NCBI GenBank assembly: GCA_051954935.1
Contig: JBQCHG010000033.1
Span: 1 to 12,498 of the forward strand
Reading direction: 5' to 3'
Length of the DNA: 12,498 nt
Source: 66-474 sp051954935
GTDB lineage: Bacteria > Pseudomonadota > Gammaproteobacteria > Xanthomonadales > Rhodanobacteraceae
How positions within the stretch are numbered: the first letter of the stretch is position 1; every line of letters starts with the position of its first letter. A program made the translations under genes and the position numbers. Below, in pieces: positions 5,061-12,486 of this stretch. The notes under the pieces were generated by a model. It was not told the DNA's origin, ran no database searches, and was given only the letters and a program-made list of their open reading frames with translations.

Positions 5061-5968
5061 TGTACGCGGTCGACCTTTTCGCGGGTGCAGGCGGCTTCAC
5101 CGAAGGCGCGGAGCAAGCCGGGTGCCACGTTGTATGGGCAGCCAATCATTGGCAGGCTGCCGTGGCCGCGCATTCCGCGAATCATCCCAACACCGCCCAC
5201 GCATGCCAAGACCTGCACCAGCAGGACTGGACGCAAGTTCCCGCGCATGATCTGTTGCTTGCATCGCCGGCCTGTCAGGGTCATACGCCGGCGCGCGGTC
5301 GGGAACGACCGCATCACGATGCTTGCCGCGCTACGGCGTGGGCAGTGGTGTCTGCGATTGAATGCCATCGTCCAGACGCTGGCGTGATTGAGAACGTCGT
5401 CGCGTTCACTAAATGGGCGCTGTACCCGGCATGGTGCTCGGCGCTGGCTGCGCTAGGCTACGCGATCGCGCCGCATGTCGTGGATTGCGCCGATCTTGGC
5501 GTCCCTCAGCATCGCGAGCGCGTGTTCGTGGTGTTGACGCGCAGCAAGCATCCGATCGAACTGCGTCTGCCGAAACGCGCGCACGTGCCGGCAAGCAACA
5601 TCATTGACTTCGCCGCTGGACGATGGTCGCTGATCAACCGTCGTGGCCGTGCGCCGAACACGCTCGCGCGCATTGCCCGCGGTCGGCAACAGCACGGCGG
5701 CCGGTTCCTGACCTCGTATTACGGCCAAACGCGCGGCGGCAGGAGCCTCGCCGAACCGATCGGCACGATCACTACCCGCGACCGCTGGGCTGTGATCGAC
5801 GGTGCCCGCATGCGAATGCTGACCGTGCCTGAGGCCAAGCGCGCCATGACGTTCAGGGACGATTACGCACTCCCTGAAAACGGCAAGCTCGCCATGCACA
5901 TGCTCGGCAACGCTGTGCCGCCGGTTGCCGCGCGCGAGGTAATCACCGCGCTGAGGTCCGCAGCATGA
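5060..5968 (+). CDS. DNA cytosine-5 methyltransferase, phage type
   Basis: A 302-aa protein with the ordered motifs of the C5 methyltransferase family: motif I DLFAGAGG (residues 5-12, binds S-adenosylmethionine), motif IV SPACQGH with the catalytic C72 (Ala replaces the usual second Pro), motif VI ENV (111-113), motif VIII QHRER (150-154) and motif X GNAVPP (283-288). The target-recognition segment between about 180 and 255 is short, so the recognised sequence should be small; it cannot be read from the sequence. No restriction endonuclease gene is adjacent, so this is an orphan methylase, likely protecting phage DNA from host restriction or altering host regulation. The ATG at 5060 is used because it gives the TGATG overlap; a GTG at 5057 is possible. 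Confidence 0.92.
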   Translation: MYAVDLFAGAGGFTEGAEQAGCHVVWAANHWQAAVAAHSANHPNTAHACQDLHQQDWTQVPAHDLLLASPACQGHTPARGRERPHHDACRATAWAVVSAIECHRPDAGVIENVVAFTKWALYPAWCSALAALGYAIAPHVVDCADLGVPQHRERVFVVLTRSKHPIELRLPKRAHVPASNIIDFAAGRWSLINRRGRAPNTLARIARGRQQHGGRFLTSYYGQTRGGRSLAEPIGTITTRDRWAVIDGARMRMLTVPEAKRAMTFRDDYALPENGKLAMHMLGNAVPPVAAREVITALRSAA

Positions 5969-6231
5969 GCTTCGCCGGCGTCAATGATCGCATCCAGCCA
6001 TTTACCAGCGGTTGGGCGCTTATTCCATTTGGCCAACGCGCGCATCTGTGGCGCCCGATGGGGCACCAGGATGAACTGCGGTCGAAGCTCAATGCTGGCG
6101 CGGACGTGACGTTTTACGAGGCTGCGTGCGGGCATCACGCAGCGGCGACGAAACGGACGCCGCCACTGCCAAATCTCAGTTCCGACTTCCCGAAGTGCAA
6201 GCACTGTGCCCGCATCGAGGCAGGTGCATGA
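5965..6231 (+). CDS. Small Cys/His protein, 88 aa, possible zinc binder
   Basis: The ATG overlaps the methyltransferase stop and its own TGA overlaps the next ATG, fixing the frame between two methyltransferase genes. The N-terminal half (GWALIPFGQRAHLWRP) is unremarkable. The C-terminal half contains C55-x-H57-H58 and C78-x2-C81 (FPKCKHC), spaced 20 residues apart, a plausible zinc-ribbon-like site. No function is known. Its position suggests it may assist one of the methyltransferases, but that is inference from context only. Confidence 0.7.
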   Translation: MSFAGVNDRIQPFTSGWALIPFGQRAHLWRPMGHQDELRSKLNAGADVTFYEAACGHHAAATKRTPPLPNLSSDFPKCKHCARIEAGA

Positions 6232-8756
6232 CCGACGCCTACCGCGAGTTCCTGGAAGCCAAGGTGCGCGTCGCGCCTGACTCGGGCTTCGATGTTGCCG
6301 ACGCCGACATCCATCCGATGTTGAAACCGCATCAGCGCGCCGGTGTGCGGTGGGGGTGTCGAGGCGGACGCCGCGCCCTGTTCGAGGCGTTCGGCCTCGG
6401 CAAGAGTGTGCAGCAGATCGAGATCCTTCGGCTCTGCCGCGTCCACGCCGGCGGCGCGGCGCTGGTCGTGTTGCCGTTGGGCGTCCGGCAGGAGTTCCGG
6501 CGCGATGCGGAAATGCTGGGCGTCGCGACGCGCTTTATCCGCAGTGATGCCGAGTTCGATCCTGATTTCGATGGTATCTACCTGACCAATTACGAGTCGG
6601 TTCGCGACGGCAAGTTGGACCCGAACCGGTTCACGGCGATCAGTCTGGACGAAGCATCCGTCCTGCGCAGCTTCGGATCGAAGACCTACCAGACGTTCCT
6701 GACCCTGTTCGAAAAGGTGCAGTACCGGTTCGTCGCCACGGCTACGCCGAGCCCTAACCGATACAAGGAACTGATTCACTACGCCGGCTTCCTGGGCGTC
6801 ATGGACACCGGGCAGGCCTTGACGCGCTGGTTCAAGCGCGACAGCACCAAGGCCAACAACCTGACGTTGTACCCGCACAAGGAAGCCGAGTTCTGGCTTT
6901 GGGTTGCGAGCTGGGCGCTGTTCCTGCAGAGACCGTCCGATCTCGGTTTCAGTGACGAAGGCTACGAGCTGCCGCCGATCACGGTTCACTACGTCGAGGT
7001 CAAGGTCGACCACGCCACGGCGCCGGTAGATCGCGACGGGCAGGCGAACCTTTTCCGCGATGCCGCGCTGGGCGTGCAGAATGCCGCGCGGGAAAAGCGT
7101 GACACCTTGCCGGCGCGCGTCGAAGCGGTGCGCGGGATTGTCGAGCAGTATCCCGATAGCCATTGGCTGGTCTGGCACGACCTGGAAGCCGAGCGGCATG
7201 CGCTGCAAGCCGCGATCCCGGATGCAATCAGCATCTACGGCGATCAGGACCTGGACGAACGCGAGCAGGCGGTCATCGACTTCAGCGAGGGCCGCACCCG
7301 GATCCTGTCGGCGAAACCGGTCATTGCTGGCAGCGGCTGCAATTTCCAGCGGCATTGCCACCGCGCGATCTACGCGGGCATAGGCTTCAAGTTCAACGAT
7401 TTCATTCAGAGCCTGCATCGCATCCAGCGCTTCCTGCAGTCGAAGCCGGTCGAGGTCTGGATCGTCTATGCCGAGAGCGAGCGCGAAATCCTGGCGACAC
7501 TGAAGGCGAAGTGGACGCGGCACGAAGAGATGGTCGCGAGGATGAGCGAAATCATCCGTGAGTACGGATTGAGCCAGTCGGCCATGTTCGGCCAGTTGAC
7601 ACGGTCGATCGGCGCGGACCGAGTCGAGGCATCCGGCAACGGCTGGCTGGTCGCGAACAATGATGCCGTTCCAGAAACGCAGGCGATGGACGAAAACAGC
7701 GTCGACCTGATCGTGACGTCAATTCCGTTCGCCAACCACTACGAATACAGCCCCAGCTACAACGACATGGGGCACACCGACGACAACGCGCACTTCTGGC
7801 GCCAGATGGATTTCCTGACGCCGGAACTGCTTCGGATTCTCAAGCCCGGGCGCGTCGCCTGCATTCATGTCAAGGATCGCATCCAGTTCGGCAACGTCAC
7901 CGGTGCCGGCATCCCGACCGTCAGCCCATTCCACGCCGAGGCGATCTTCCATTACCTGAAGCACGGCTTCGACTACATGGGCATGATCACGGTGGTGACC
8001 GACGTGGTCAGGGAGAACAACCAGACCTACCGGCTCGGCTGGTCGGAGATGTGCAAGGACGGCACGAAGATGGGCGTCGGCTCGCCCGAGTACGTTGTGC
8101 TGCTTCACAAGCCACAGACCGATCGAACCCGCGGCTACGCCGACACGCCGGTCCGGCACGACAAGGCCGAGTACACCCGCGCGCGTTGGCAGGTGGATGC
8201 ACATGCGTTCTGGCGGTCGAGCGGCAACCGTCAGGTGACCGCGGACGAGCTGTGCATGCTCGGGCCGAATGTGCTTGCGAAGCTCTTCACCAAGTTCAGC
8301 CTGCAGGACATCTACAGCTACGAGACGCATGTCCGCATCGGCGAAGCGCTGGAAGCGCGCAAGGCATTACCGTCCGATTTCATGTCGCTGGCACCAGGCA
8401 GCCACCATCCCGATGTTTGGCACGACGTCAATCGGATGCTGACGCTCAACGGAGAGCAGACGAAGCGCGGTCTCGAAAACCACATCTGTCCGCTGCAATT
8501 CGACATCGTTGACCGGCTGATCGAGCGCTACAGCAACCCGGATGAGCTGGTGTTCGATCCCTTCGGTGGTCTCTTCACCGTGCCGTACCGGGCGCTGCTA
8601 CGGCACCGCCGCGGCCGTGCCGTTGAGTTGAGCGCTTCCTATTTTTCCGATGGCGTGAAGCACCTTCAGGCGGCCGAAATCAAGATGTCGATGCCGGACA
8701 TGTTCGACATGCTCGCGGCCGAATCCAAAGCCACAAACGAGGCCGAAGCCGCATGA
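6228..8756 (+). CDS. Helicase-DNA methyltransferase fusion protein, 842 aa
   Basis: The N-terminal half is an SF2 helicase: LKPHQRAGVRW (32-42), Walker A FGLGKS (55-60), DEAS (141-144) as the DExx box, ATATPSPN (170-177) as motif III, and a second RecA domain ending in QSLHRIQRF (394-402) as motif VI. The C-terminal half is an amino-methyltransferase with SIPF (498-501) in the place of the (D/N/S)PP(Y/F) catalytic motif and, further on, VFDPFGG (775-781) as the cofactor-binding motif I; this order is that of the beta-type enzymes making N6-adenine or N4-cytosine. Similar fusions are carried by many temperate phages, where anti-restriction is suspected by analogy with P1 DarB. The start at 6228 gives an ATGA overlap. 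Base specificity and DNA target are unknown. Confidence 0.9.
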   Translation: MTDAYREFLEAKVRVAPDSGFDVADADIHPMLKPHQRAGVRWGCRGGRRALFEAFGLGKSVQQIEILRLCRVHAGGAALVVLPLGVRQEFRRDAEMLGVATRFIRSDAEFDPDFDGIYLTNYESVRDGKLDPNRFTAISLDEASVLRSFGSKTYQTFLTLFEKVQYRFVATATPSPNRYKELIHYAGFLGVMDTGQALTRWFKRDSTKANNLTLYPHKEAEFWLWVASWALFLQRPSDLGFSDEGYELPPITVHYVEVKVDHATAPVDRDGQANLFRDAALGVQNAAREKRDTLPARVEAVRGIVEQYPDSHWLVWHDLEAERHALQAAIPDAISIYGDQDLDEREQAVIDFSEGRTRILSAKPVIAGSGCNFQRHCHRAIYAGIGFKFNDFIQSLHRIQRFLQSKPVEVWIVYAESEREILATLKAKWTRHEEMVARMSEIIREYGLSQSAMFGQLTRSIGADRVEASGNGWLVANNDAVPETQAMDENSVDLIVTSIPFANHYEYSPSYNDMGHTDDNAHFWRQMDFLTPELLRILKPGRVACIHVKDRIQFGNVTGAGIPTVSPFHAEAIFHYLKHGFDYMGMITVVTDVVRENNQTYRLGWSEMCKDGTKMGVGSPEYVVLLHKPQTDRTRGYADTPVRHDKAEYTRARWQVDAHAFWRSSGNRQVTADELCMLGPNVLAKLFTKFSLQDIYSYETHVRIGEALEARKALPSDFMSLAPGSHHPDVWHDVNRMLTLNGEQTKRGLENHICPLQFDIVDRLIERYSNPDELVFDPFGGLFTVPYRALLRHRRGRAVELSASYFSDGVKHLQAAEIKMSMPDMFDMLAAESKATNEAEAA

Positions 8757-8983
8757 ACCCTCGCCACGCCAAGCCGCGCCGACCCAGCAAGGACCACGAC
8801 GTTACCTGGTCGCGGCAATGCCGCAACGGGTTGGTCACCTGGACGCTGTGGCGTCGCGATCACCGGCGCGCGATCCACATGCGCGCGGTCACCGGCGGAC
8901 CTTGCGATATTCGCCGTGCATGGCACGAGCTGCGGGACTTCGTTGACGAAATCGACCTGGCTGCTACGGAGCAAACAACATGA
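8753..8983 (+). CDS. Small basic phage protein, 76 aa
   Basis: ATGA overlap with the methyltransferase-fusion stop and with the next gene. The protein is rich in Arg, Lys and His in its first 50 residues (MNPRHAKPRRPSKDH, WTLWRRDHRRAIHM) with several Trp, and ends in an acidic helix. A nucleic-acid-binding role would fit the composition, but there is no motif. Both ends are fixed by overlaps, which is the main evidence that it is a gene. Confidence 0.6.
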   Translation: MNPRHAKPRRPSKDHDVTWSRQCRNGLVTWTLWRRDHRRAIHMRAVTGGPCDIRRAWHELRDFVDEIDLAATEQTT

Positions 8984-9207
8984 GCGGTGGTTCATTCAAG
9001 CCCGGACACCGCAATGCCCACGACGTTGCCGCAGCCGGCCGCAAGGGGAAGGAGCGCAGTCCGTGGAGCCGCGGCTGCGCATGGCTGTCTGGTTGCGGCG
9101 ATCGCGATGCCCGCATTCGCACGGCGAAGAAACGCGAGCGGATCGAGCGTGAAAAGTACCCTGGCGCGCTGTCTCGACCGATGTTTCGGATCGAGGAAGG
9201 TTGCTGA
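8980..9207 (+). CDS. Small basic phage protein, 75 aa
   Basis: ATGA overlap with the preceding gene. Basic and Gly-rich at the start (MSGGSFKPGHRNAHD), with three Cys and a long Arg/Lys/Glu helix at residues 46-61 (RIRTAKKRERIEREK). It stops two bases before the ATG of the ATPase gene, and that gene's AGGAAGG ribosome-binding site lies inside its last codons. It may bind nucleic acid or the neighbouring ATPase; neither can be shown here. Confidence 0.6.
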   Translation: MSGGSFKPGHRNAHDVAAAGRKGKERSPWSRGCAWLSGCGDRDARIRTAKKRERIEREKYPGALSRPMFRIEEGC

Positions 9208-9209
9208 CC

Positions 9210-10007
9210 ATGAATTTGAGCGAGGGGCATCCGATCAATCTCCCGGTGCTGCTGGAAACCCGGCTGCTGGTGCAGGCGGCAAGTGGCGGCGGAAAATCGT
9301 GGGCGCTGCGCCGGATCCTCGAACAGACCGCGACGAACGTTCAGCAGCTGGTGATCGACCCCGAGGGCGAGTTCGCCACGCTGCGCGAGAGGTTCGACTA
9401 CGTGATCGCCGCGGCGCACGATGCCGATGCCGTGGCGTCGCCGCAGACGGCCGCGATGCTGGCGCGCCGGCTCATGGAGTCCGGGGTCTCGGCGGTGCTG
9501 GATATCTACGATCTGAAACACCACGAGCGCGTGCTGTTCGTGCGCCGGTTCCTGGACGCGCTGGTGAACCTGCCGCGCAAGCTCTGGCACCCGGTGCTGG
9601 TGGTGCTGGACGAGGCGCACGTGTTCTGCCCGCAGGTCGGGAGTGCCGAGTCAGCGGCGGCGGTGATCGACATCGCGACGCGCGGCCGCAAGCGCGGGTT
9701 GTGCGCGGTGCTGGCCACCCAGCGATTGTCGAAGCTGCACAAGGACGCCGCGGCCGAGATGCAGAACAAGTTGATCGGCCTGACCAGTTTGGATGTCGAC
9801 GTGAAGCGCGCCGCCGACGAGCTCGGGATGTCCGCGCGGGATGCGCGGGATACGCGCACCGCGTTAGACGATGCACTCCAATTCGGCACGGGGTTCACGG
9901 TTGACGGAAAACGCATCGACCCGGCCCGCGTGGTCATTTATCACGGACACCCCAACGATGACGCCGCGATGGCGCAGGAGTCGGGCGATGCGAAGGAGGG
10001 CGAGTGA
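9210..10007 (+). CDS. HerA/FtsK-type DNA-translocase-like ATPase
   Basis: A 265-aa protein with Walker A ASGGGKS (24-30), an acidic strand after it (VIDPEGEFATL) that is typical of HerA/DUF87 ATPases, Walker B VLVVLDEAH (129-137), a following Arg-rich helix (ATRGRKRG) and the sensor-like ATQR (169-172). HerA/FtsK proteins are hexameric pumps that move along DNA, normally about 500 residues with extra domains; this is a minimal ATPase core. I place the start at the ATG at 9210, with AGGAAGG 9 bases upstream, rather than the TTG at 9201. HerA usually works with a NurA nuclease; none is recognisable here, though the RecB-like nuclease lies upstream. Its role in the phage is unknown. Confidence 0.82.
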   Translation: MNLSEGHPINLPVLLETRLLVQAASGGGKSWALRRILEQTATNVQQLVIDPEGEFATLRERFDYVIAAAHDADAVASPQTAAMLARRLMESGVSAVLDIYDLKHHERVLFVRRFLDALVNLPRKLWHPVLVVLDEAHVFCPQVGSAESAAAVIDIATRGRKRGLCAVLATQRLSKLHKDAAAEMQNKLIGLTSLDVDVKRAADELGMSARDARDTRTALDDALQFGTGFTVDGKRIDPARVVIYHGHPNDDAAMAQESGDAKEGE

Positions 10008-10222
10008 TGTCGTGTGATATTTGCGGAAAGAAAGTCGAGTACGCGGAACCGCTGCGGGATTGCTACCAGACCGACGACATAAAGTCGCTGTGCCCGGAGT
10101 GCATGCGTGTGGCCGATAAAGAACTCGACAAGCTGAATACCTGGCTTTATCGGGTGCGCAGAGAACTATTGAAGCGCATGCTTCGACAACGCCACGAATC
10201 ATTCTTAACGGAACGTCCATGA
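10007..10222 (+). CDS. Small zinc-ribbon-like protein, 71 aa
   Basis: A 71-aa protein with two CxxC pairs, C3-x2-C6 (CDIC) and C29-x2-C32 (CPEC), followed by a charged helix (ADKELDKLNTWLYRVRRELL). This is the form of a small zinc ribbon. AAGGAGG lies 7 bases before the ATG at 10007, which shares its A with the ATPase stop; a GTG at 10004 is possible but too close to the ribosome-binding site. Such proteins in phage early operons bind nucleic acid or a host protein. Its partner is unknown. Confidence 0.72.
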   Translation: MSCDICGKKVEYAEPLRDCYQTDDIKSLCPECMRVADKELDKLNTWLYRVRRELLKRMLRQRHESFLTERP

Positions 10223-10653
10223 CTGACCACACAGACGAGTTGGCGGGGCTGCCCGAGGACGTGCGCGAGCATGTCGCAAACATGGATGCCCGCAATACCG
10301 TGAACGGAAGCTGGAACGCAATCCGCGCCGAATTGCTGCGGCTGACAAGGAAGGATGCGATTCTGGAAGCCAAGAATCGCGGCACGCTCGCGAACAACCT
10401 CTGCCCGGATCACCGCGACAAGCAGACCGGCAAACCGTGCTTGGCTTGCACCATTGAAACGTTGGCACGCCAGAAAGAGCGCGCCGAGGCCGAACTCGCA
10501 GCGCTGAAGCGGGAGATCGCGGAGGCGCCGATCGTGCTGTGCGAAGTCAAGGATGGCGCGGACGAGGACGACGACGATATCGGTACGTTCTATATGCCGC
10601 GCGCGTACTGGAACGTACCCGTCGCCCTGCTGCCGGTAGGGGGTGAGGGGTGA
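10219..10653 (+). CDS. Phage protein with Cys/His cluster and coiled coil, 144 aa
   Basis: ATGA overlap with the zinc-ribbon gene. Three parts are visible: a helical N-terminus (residues 1-55), a possible zinc site C62-x2-H65 and C74-x2-C77 (CPDH, CLAC), and a heptad-like helix at 78-105 (IETLARQKERAEAELAALKR) that may form a coiled coil. The tail contains an acidic run (DEDDDD) and an aromatic segment. The coiled coil suggests self-association. The family is not recognised. Confidence 0.65.
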   Translation: MTDHTDELAGLPEDVREHVANMDARNTVNGSWNAIRAELLRLTRKDAILEAKNRGTLANNLCPDHRDKQTGKPCLACTIETLARQKERAEAELAALKREIAEAPIVLCEVKDGADEDDDDIGTFYMPRAYWNVPVALLPVGGEG

Positions 10654-11024
10654 AAACCGTAAGCACTCCGGGCCTGTTCGATGCACAAGAAGCCGCGCAA
10701 CGTGCCGAGAGCCAAGAAGCCATCTTGCGTTCGTCGTGGGATGTATGGGGCTGGCCCGGACCGGAAGTCGGCTGCATGTGCGAAATCGACGAATGCTGTC
10801 CTGAAACGGTCGATGGCGGCAGGCTGTATGCCTACACCGAACTTGCCCGTCTGATCGAGCATCGCGACGATGGAAAGTGGATTGCCGAAATCGCCATGCC
10901 GGAACCGTGGGGCAAGAATGGCCGCCGCGTGGTGTTGGATCGGCACTGGATCGGGCCGCCGCGCAGATTGATCCTAGCCGTGCGAAAGGTTTTCGCGGAC
11001 AGCATGACGGAGGCGGCGGGGTGA
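10650..11024 (+). CDS. Phage protein, 124 aa, unknown
   Basis: GTG start overlapping the previous stop (GTGA), preceded by a purine-rich AGGGGGTGAG. The frame ends in a GTGA overlap with the excisionase-like gene. The protein contains a Trp/Pro-rich loop (SSWDVWGWPGPEVG), several Cys in the middle (CMCEIDECC) and a C-terminal basic helix (PPRRLILAVRKVF). The Cys cluster could bind a metal. No function can be assigned. Confidence 0.65.
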   Translation: MKTVSTPGLFDAQEAAQRAESQEAILRSSWDVWGWPGPEVGCMCEIDECCPETVDGGRLYAYTELARLIEHRDDGKWIAEIAMPEPWGKNGRRVVLDRHWIGPPRRLILAVRKVFADSMTEAAG

Positions 11025-11233
11025 GCCTGAACCCGCACCTGATCGACGCAGAAACGCTCCGGAAGCTCTCCGGCAAGCGCTCGGCGTCGGCTGTGCGGAA
11101 GTGGGCGAGCCGGCAAGGGATCAAGACGCTGGAAGGCGCGGACGGCCCCTGGACCACGGCGGAAGCCGTCAACAAGGCTTTGGGTGTAGGCTCGGCAAAC
11201 GATCCCCTGTACAAAGCGGACGATATCGCGTGA
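11021..11233 (+). CDS. Excisionase-like small HTH protein, 70 aa
   Basis: GTG start with GGAGG 7 bases upstream and a GTGA overlap at each end; it lies immediately before the integrase. The sequence IDAETLRKLSGKRSASAVRKW followed by QGIKTLEGADGPWTTAEAVNKAL (in part) has the look of the DUF4224/excisionase-like proteins often found just upstream of phage integrases: a short HTH with a wing. Excisionases bend attachment-site DNA and steer the integrase towards excision. The assignment rests mainly on size, position and weak resemblance. Confidence 0.6.
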   Translation: MSLNPHLIDAETLRKLSGKRSASAVRKWASRQGIKTLEGADGPWTTAEAVNKALGVGSANDPLYKADDIA

Positions 11234-12366
11234 GCCGCGCACGCAAACCCGACCCCACAATCCCGGCGTTCATCGACCAGCGCAAGCTGCCGGTTGGCTG
11301 CTACTGGAACCGGCGCGACCGGTATTGGTACGCGCTGCCGGGCGGCAAGCGCAAATGGTTGGCTGGTCCAGATGTGATGCTGTCGGACCTGCACGCGGCA
11401 ATGGAAACGTTGCACGGCGTGGACCGCGGCTCGCTGGATTACATGCTGGGCCGGTTTGAGGCGTCGCCGCAGTTCAAGGCGCTCGCCGAAGGCACGCAGG
11501 ACGACTATCGGTACTGCCGTAAGGCGGTGCAGGAGTTCAAGACCAAGATCGGCGTGTCGTTCGGGGATCTGCGCCGCGCCAGCATCACGGCGGTTGCGGT
11601 GCAGCGCCTGGTGGACAAGATCGCCGAGGATCACCCGACCAAGGCCAACCACGTCAAGCGCTACCTGTCGGCGGCGTATTCGTGGGCACGGCTGCGCATG
11701 GGCGTCGCGGACAACCCGGCCAAGGGCGTTGCGCAGGCCAAGGAGCGCAAGGCGCACCGGACCCCCAAGCGTGACACCATGCGCGCGTTCGTGGCGTTCC
11801 TGCGCCAGCGTGGGGCGCTCACGACGCGGTCGAAGGGTTCGGTGGCGCCCTACCTCTGGGCAATGGCGGAAATCGCCTACCGCTGCCGGGCGCGCAGCAT
11901 CGAGCTACGGGAAATGACGGATGCGGACGCGACCGACGAGGGCGTCGTCGTGCGGCGCCACAAGGGCAGCATCACGAACATCACGGCGTGGTGCCCGGAA
12001 CTGAAAGAGGCGTGGGGATGGCTGCAGGCCCGCCGGGATGCGATCTGGCGCGCCAAGCTGCCCGTGGTGCCGATCGAGCCGACCAAGCGTCCGGTGGTGG
12101 TCACGGAGTCCGGGCGGCCGGTGGGCAAATACACGCTCAATTCCGCGTGGAAACGCGCAGTACAGCAAGCAATAGCGGCGGGCGTAATCACGCCTGAAAC
12201 GCGCTTCGGCATGCACGGCCTAAAGCATCGCGGCGTCACGGACTCGCCTGGCAAGCGCCGTGACAAGCAGGATGCGGCGGGGCACAAGACGCCCAGCCAG
12301 ACCGACGACTACAACCACGATTTCGATGTCTACGAGCCTGCCGGAACAGGCTCAAAAGCCGGTTGA
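11230..12366 (+). CDS. int: Tyrosine-family phage integrase
   Basis: A 378-aa protein with an N-terminal arm-binding region (about 1-60, RDRYWYALPGGKRKWLAG), a core-binding SAM-like domain (about 65-170) and the catalytic domain. Catalytic residues visible: R222 in CRARSIEL, K245 in RRHKGS, H329 in GMHGLKHRG, H352 in GHKTP and the nucleophile Y361 in DDYNHD. The usual HxxR box reads HGLK, with K332 in place of Arg and R334 two residues on; a related HDLK variant occurs in other phage integrases. The GTG start overlaps the excisionase-like stop; the frame is open upstream to 11101, but that part is a shadow. The gene ends directly at the attachment site, as expected. It integrates and, with the excisionase, excises the phage. 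Confidence 0.95.
   Translation: MSRARKPDPTIPAFIDQRKLPVGCYWNRRDRYWYALPGGKRKWLAGPDVMLSDLHAAMETLHGVDRGSLDYMLGRFEASPQFKALAEGTQDDYRYCRKAVQEFKTKIGVSFGDLRRASITAVAVQRLVDKIAEDHPTKANHVKRYLSAAYSWARLRMGVADNPAKGVAQAKERKAHRTPKRDTMRAFVAFLRQRGALTTRSKGSVAPYLWAMAEIAYRCRARSIELREMTDADATDEGVVVRRHKGSITNITAWCPELKEAWGWLQARRDAIWRAKLPVVPIEPTKRPVVVTESGRPVGKYTLNSAWKRAVQQAIAAGVITPETRFGMHGLKHRGVTDSPGKRRDKQDAAGHKTPSQTDDYNHDFDVYEPAGTGSKAG
12334..12353 (+). repeat. Stem-loop in the last codons of the integrase gene
   Basis: GAGCCTG (12334-12340) and CAGGCTC (12347-12353) form a perfect 7-bp stem with a 6-base loop. It is followed by AAAA, not T residues, so it is not a terminator for rightward transcription. A second inverted repeat, GCCGAT-N8-ATCGGC, lies at 12374-12393 just past the stop. 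Either may be an mRNA end-processing structure or part of the attachment site. Confidence 0.4.
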
Positions 12367-12386
12367 TTTACACGCCGATTTACACG
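12365..12386 (+). repeat. Two direct repeats GATTTACACG, candidate integrase arm sites (left arm)
   Basis: GATTTACACG occurs at 12365-12374 and again at 12377-12386, 12 bp apart, ending 13 bp before the tRNA-like core. A third exact copy lies on the other side of the core at 12487-12496. Short direct repeats flanking the core are the usual binding sites for the integrase N-terminal domain. Confidence 0.65.
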
Positions 12387-12399
12387 GATCGGCTGAAAG

Positions 12400-12444
12400 T
12401 GGCGCCCGAACTTGGACTCGAACCAAGGACCCCCAGATTAACAG
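12400..12444 (-). other. attP core: 3' half of tRNA-Asn(GUU)
   Basis: On the minus strand this segment reads as a tRNA from base 32 to the CCA end: anticodon loop CTGTTAA with anticodon GUU, anticodon-stem strand TCTGG, variable loop, a fully paired T stem (CTTGG/CCAAG) with loop TTCGAGT, acceptor strand TTCGGGC, discriminator G and CCA. The 5' half is absent: the bases past 12444 do not restore the anticodon stem (CCCGC where CCAGA is needed) and no D arm follows. Phages that integrate in tRNA genes carry exactly such a 3' half to rebuild the host gene. It is not a functional tRNA here. Confidence 0.85.
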
Positions 12445-12486
12445 GCGGGTGGCGTTTCACGTGGAATCAGCACGATAGGCCGCGTC

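Noticed and set aside
6135..7523. 462-codon open frame on the minus strand
   Set aside because: Antisense to the helicase half of the fusion protein, with no motif and with antisense-type composition.
8987..9904. 305-codon open frame on the plus strand
   Set aside because: It overlaps the HerA-like ATPase in another frame and is Arg/Gly/Ala-rich with no domain. The ATPase frame has Walker A, Walker B and a ribosome-binding site.
5060..10007. DISARM- or BREX-like defence system (C5 methylase, helicase, ATPase)
   Set aside because: The methylase-helicase-ATPase mix is superficially similar, but the signature DrmA/DrmB/DrmC or PglZ/BrxC-type proteins are missing, and the genes lie in a phage operon ending in xis-int.
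10982..10996. Palindrome GCGAAA-GGT-TTTCGC inside the 124-aa gene
   Set aside because: Different arms and spacer from the repressor operator and no promoter elements around it; likely chance within coding sequence.
10147..11757. 536-codon open frame on the minus strand
   Set aside because: It runs antisense through five overlapping plus-strand genes, including the integrase with its catalytic residues. Its composition is Arg-, Ala- and His-rich, typical of an antisense frame in GC-rich DNA, and no domain is visible.
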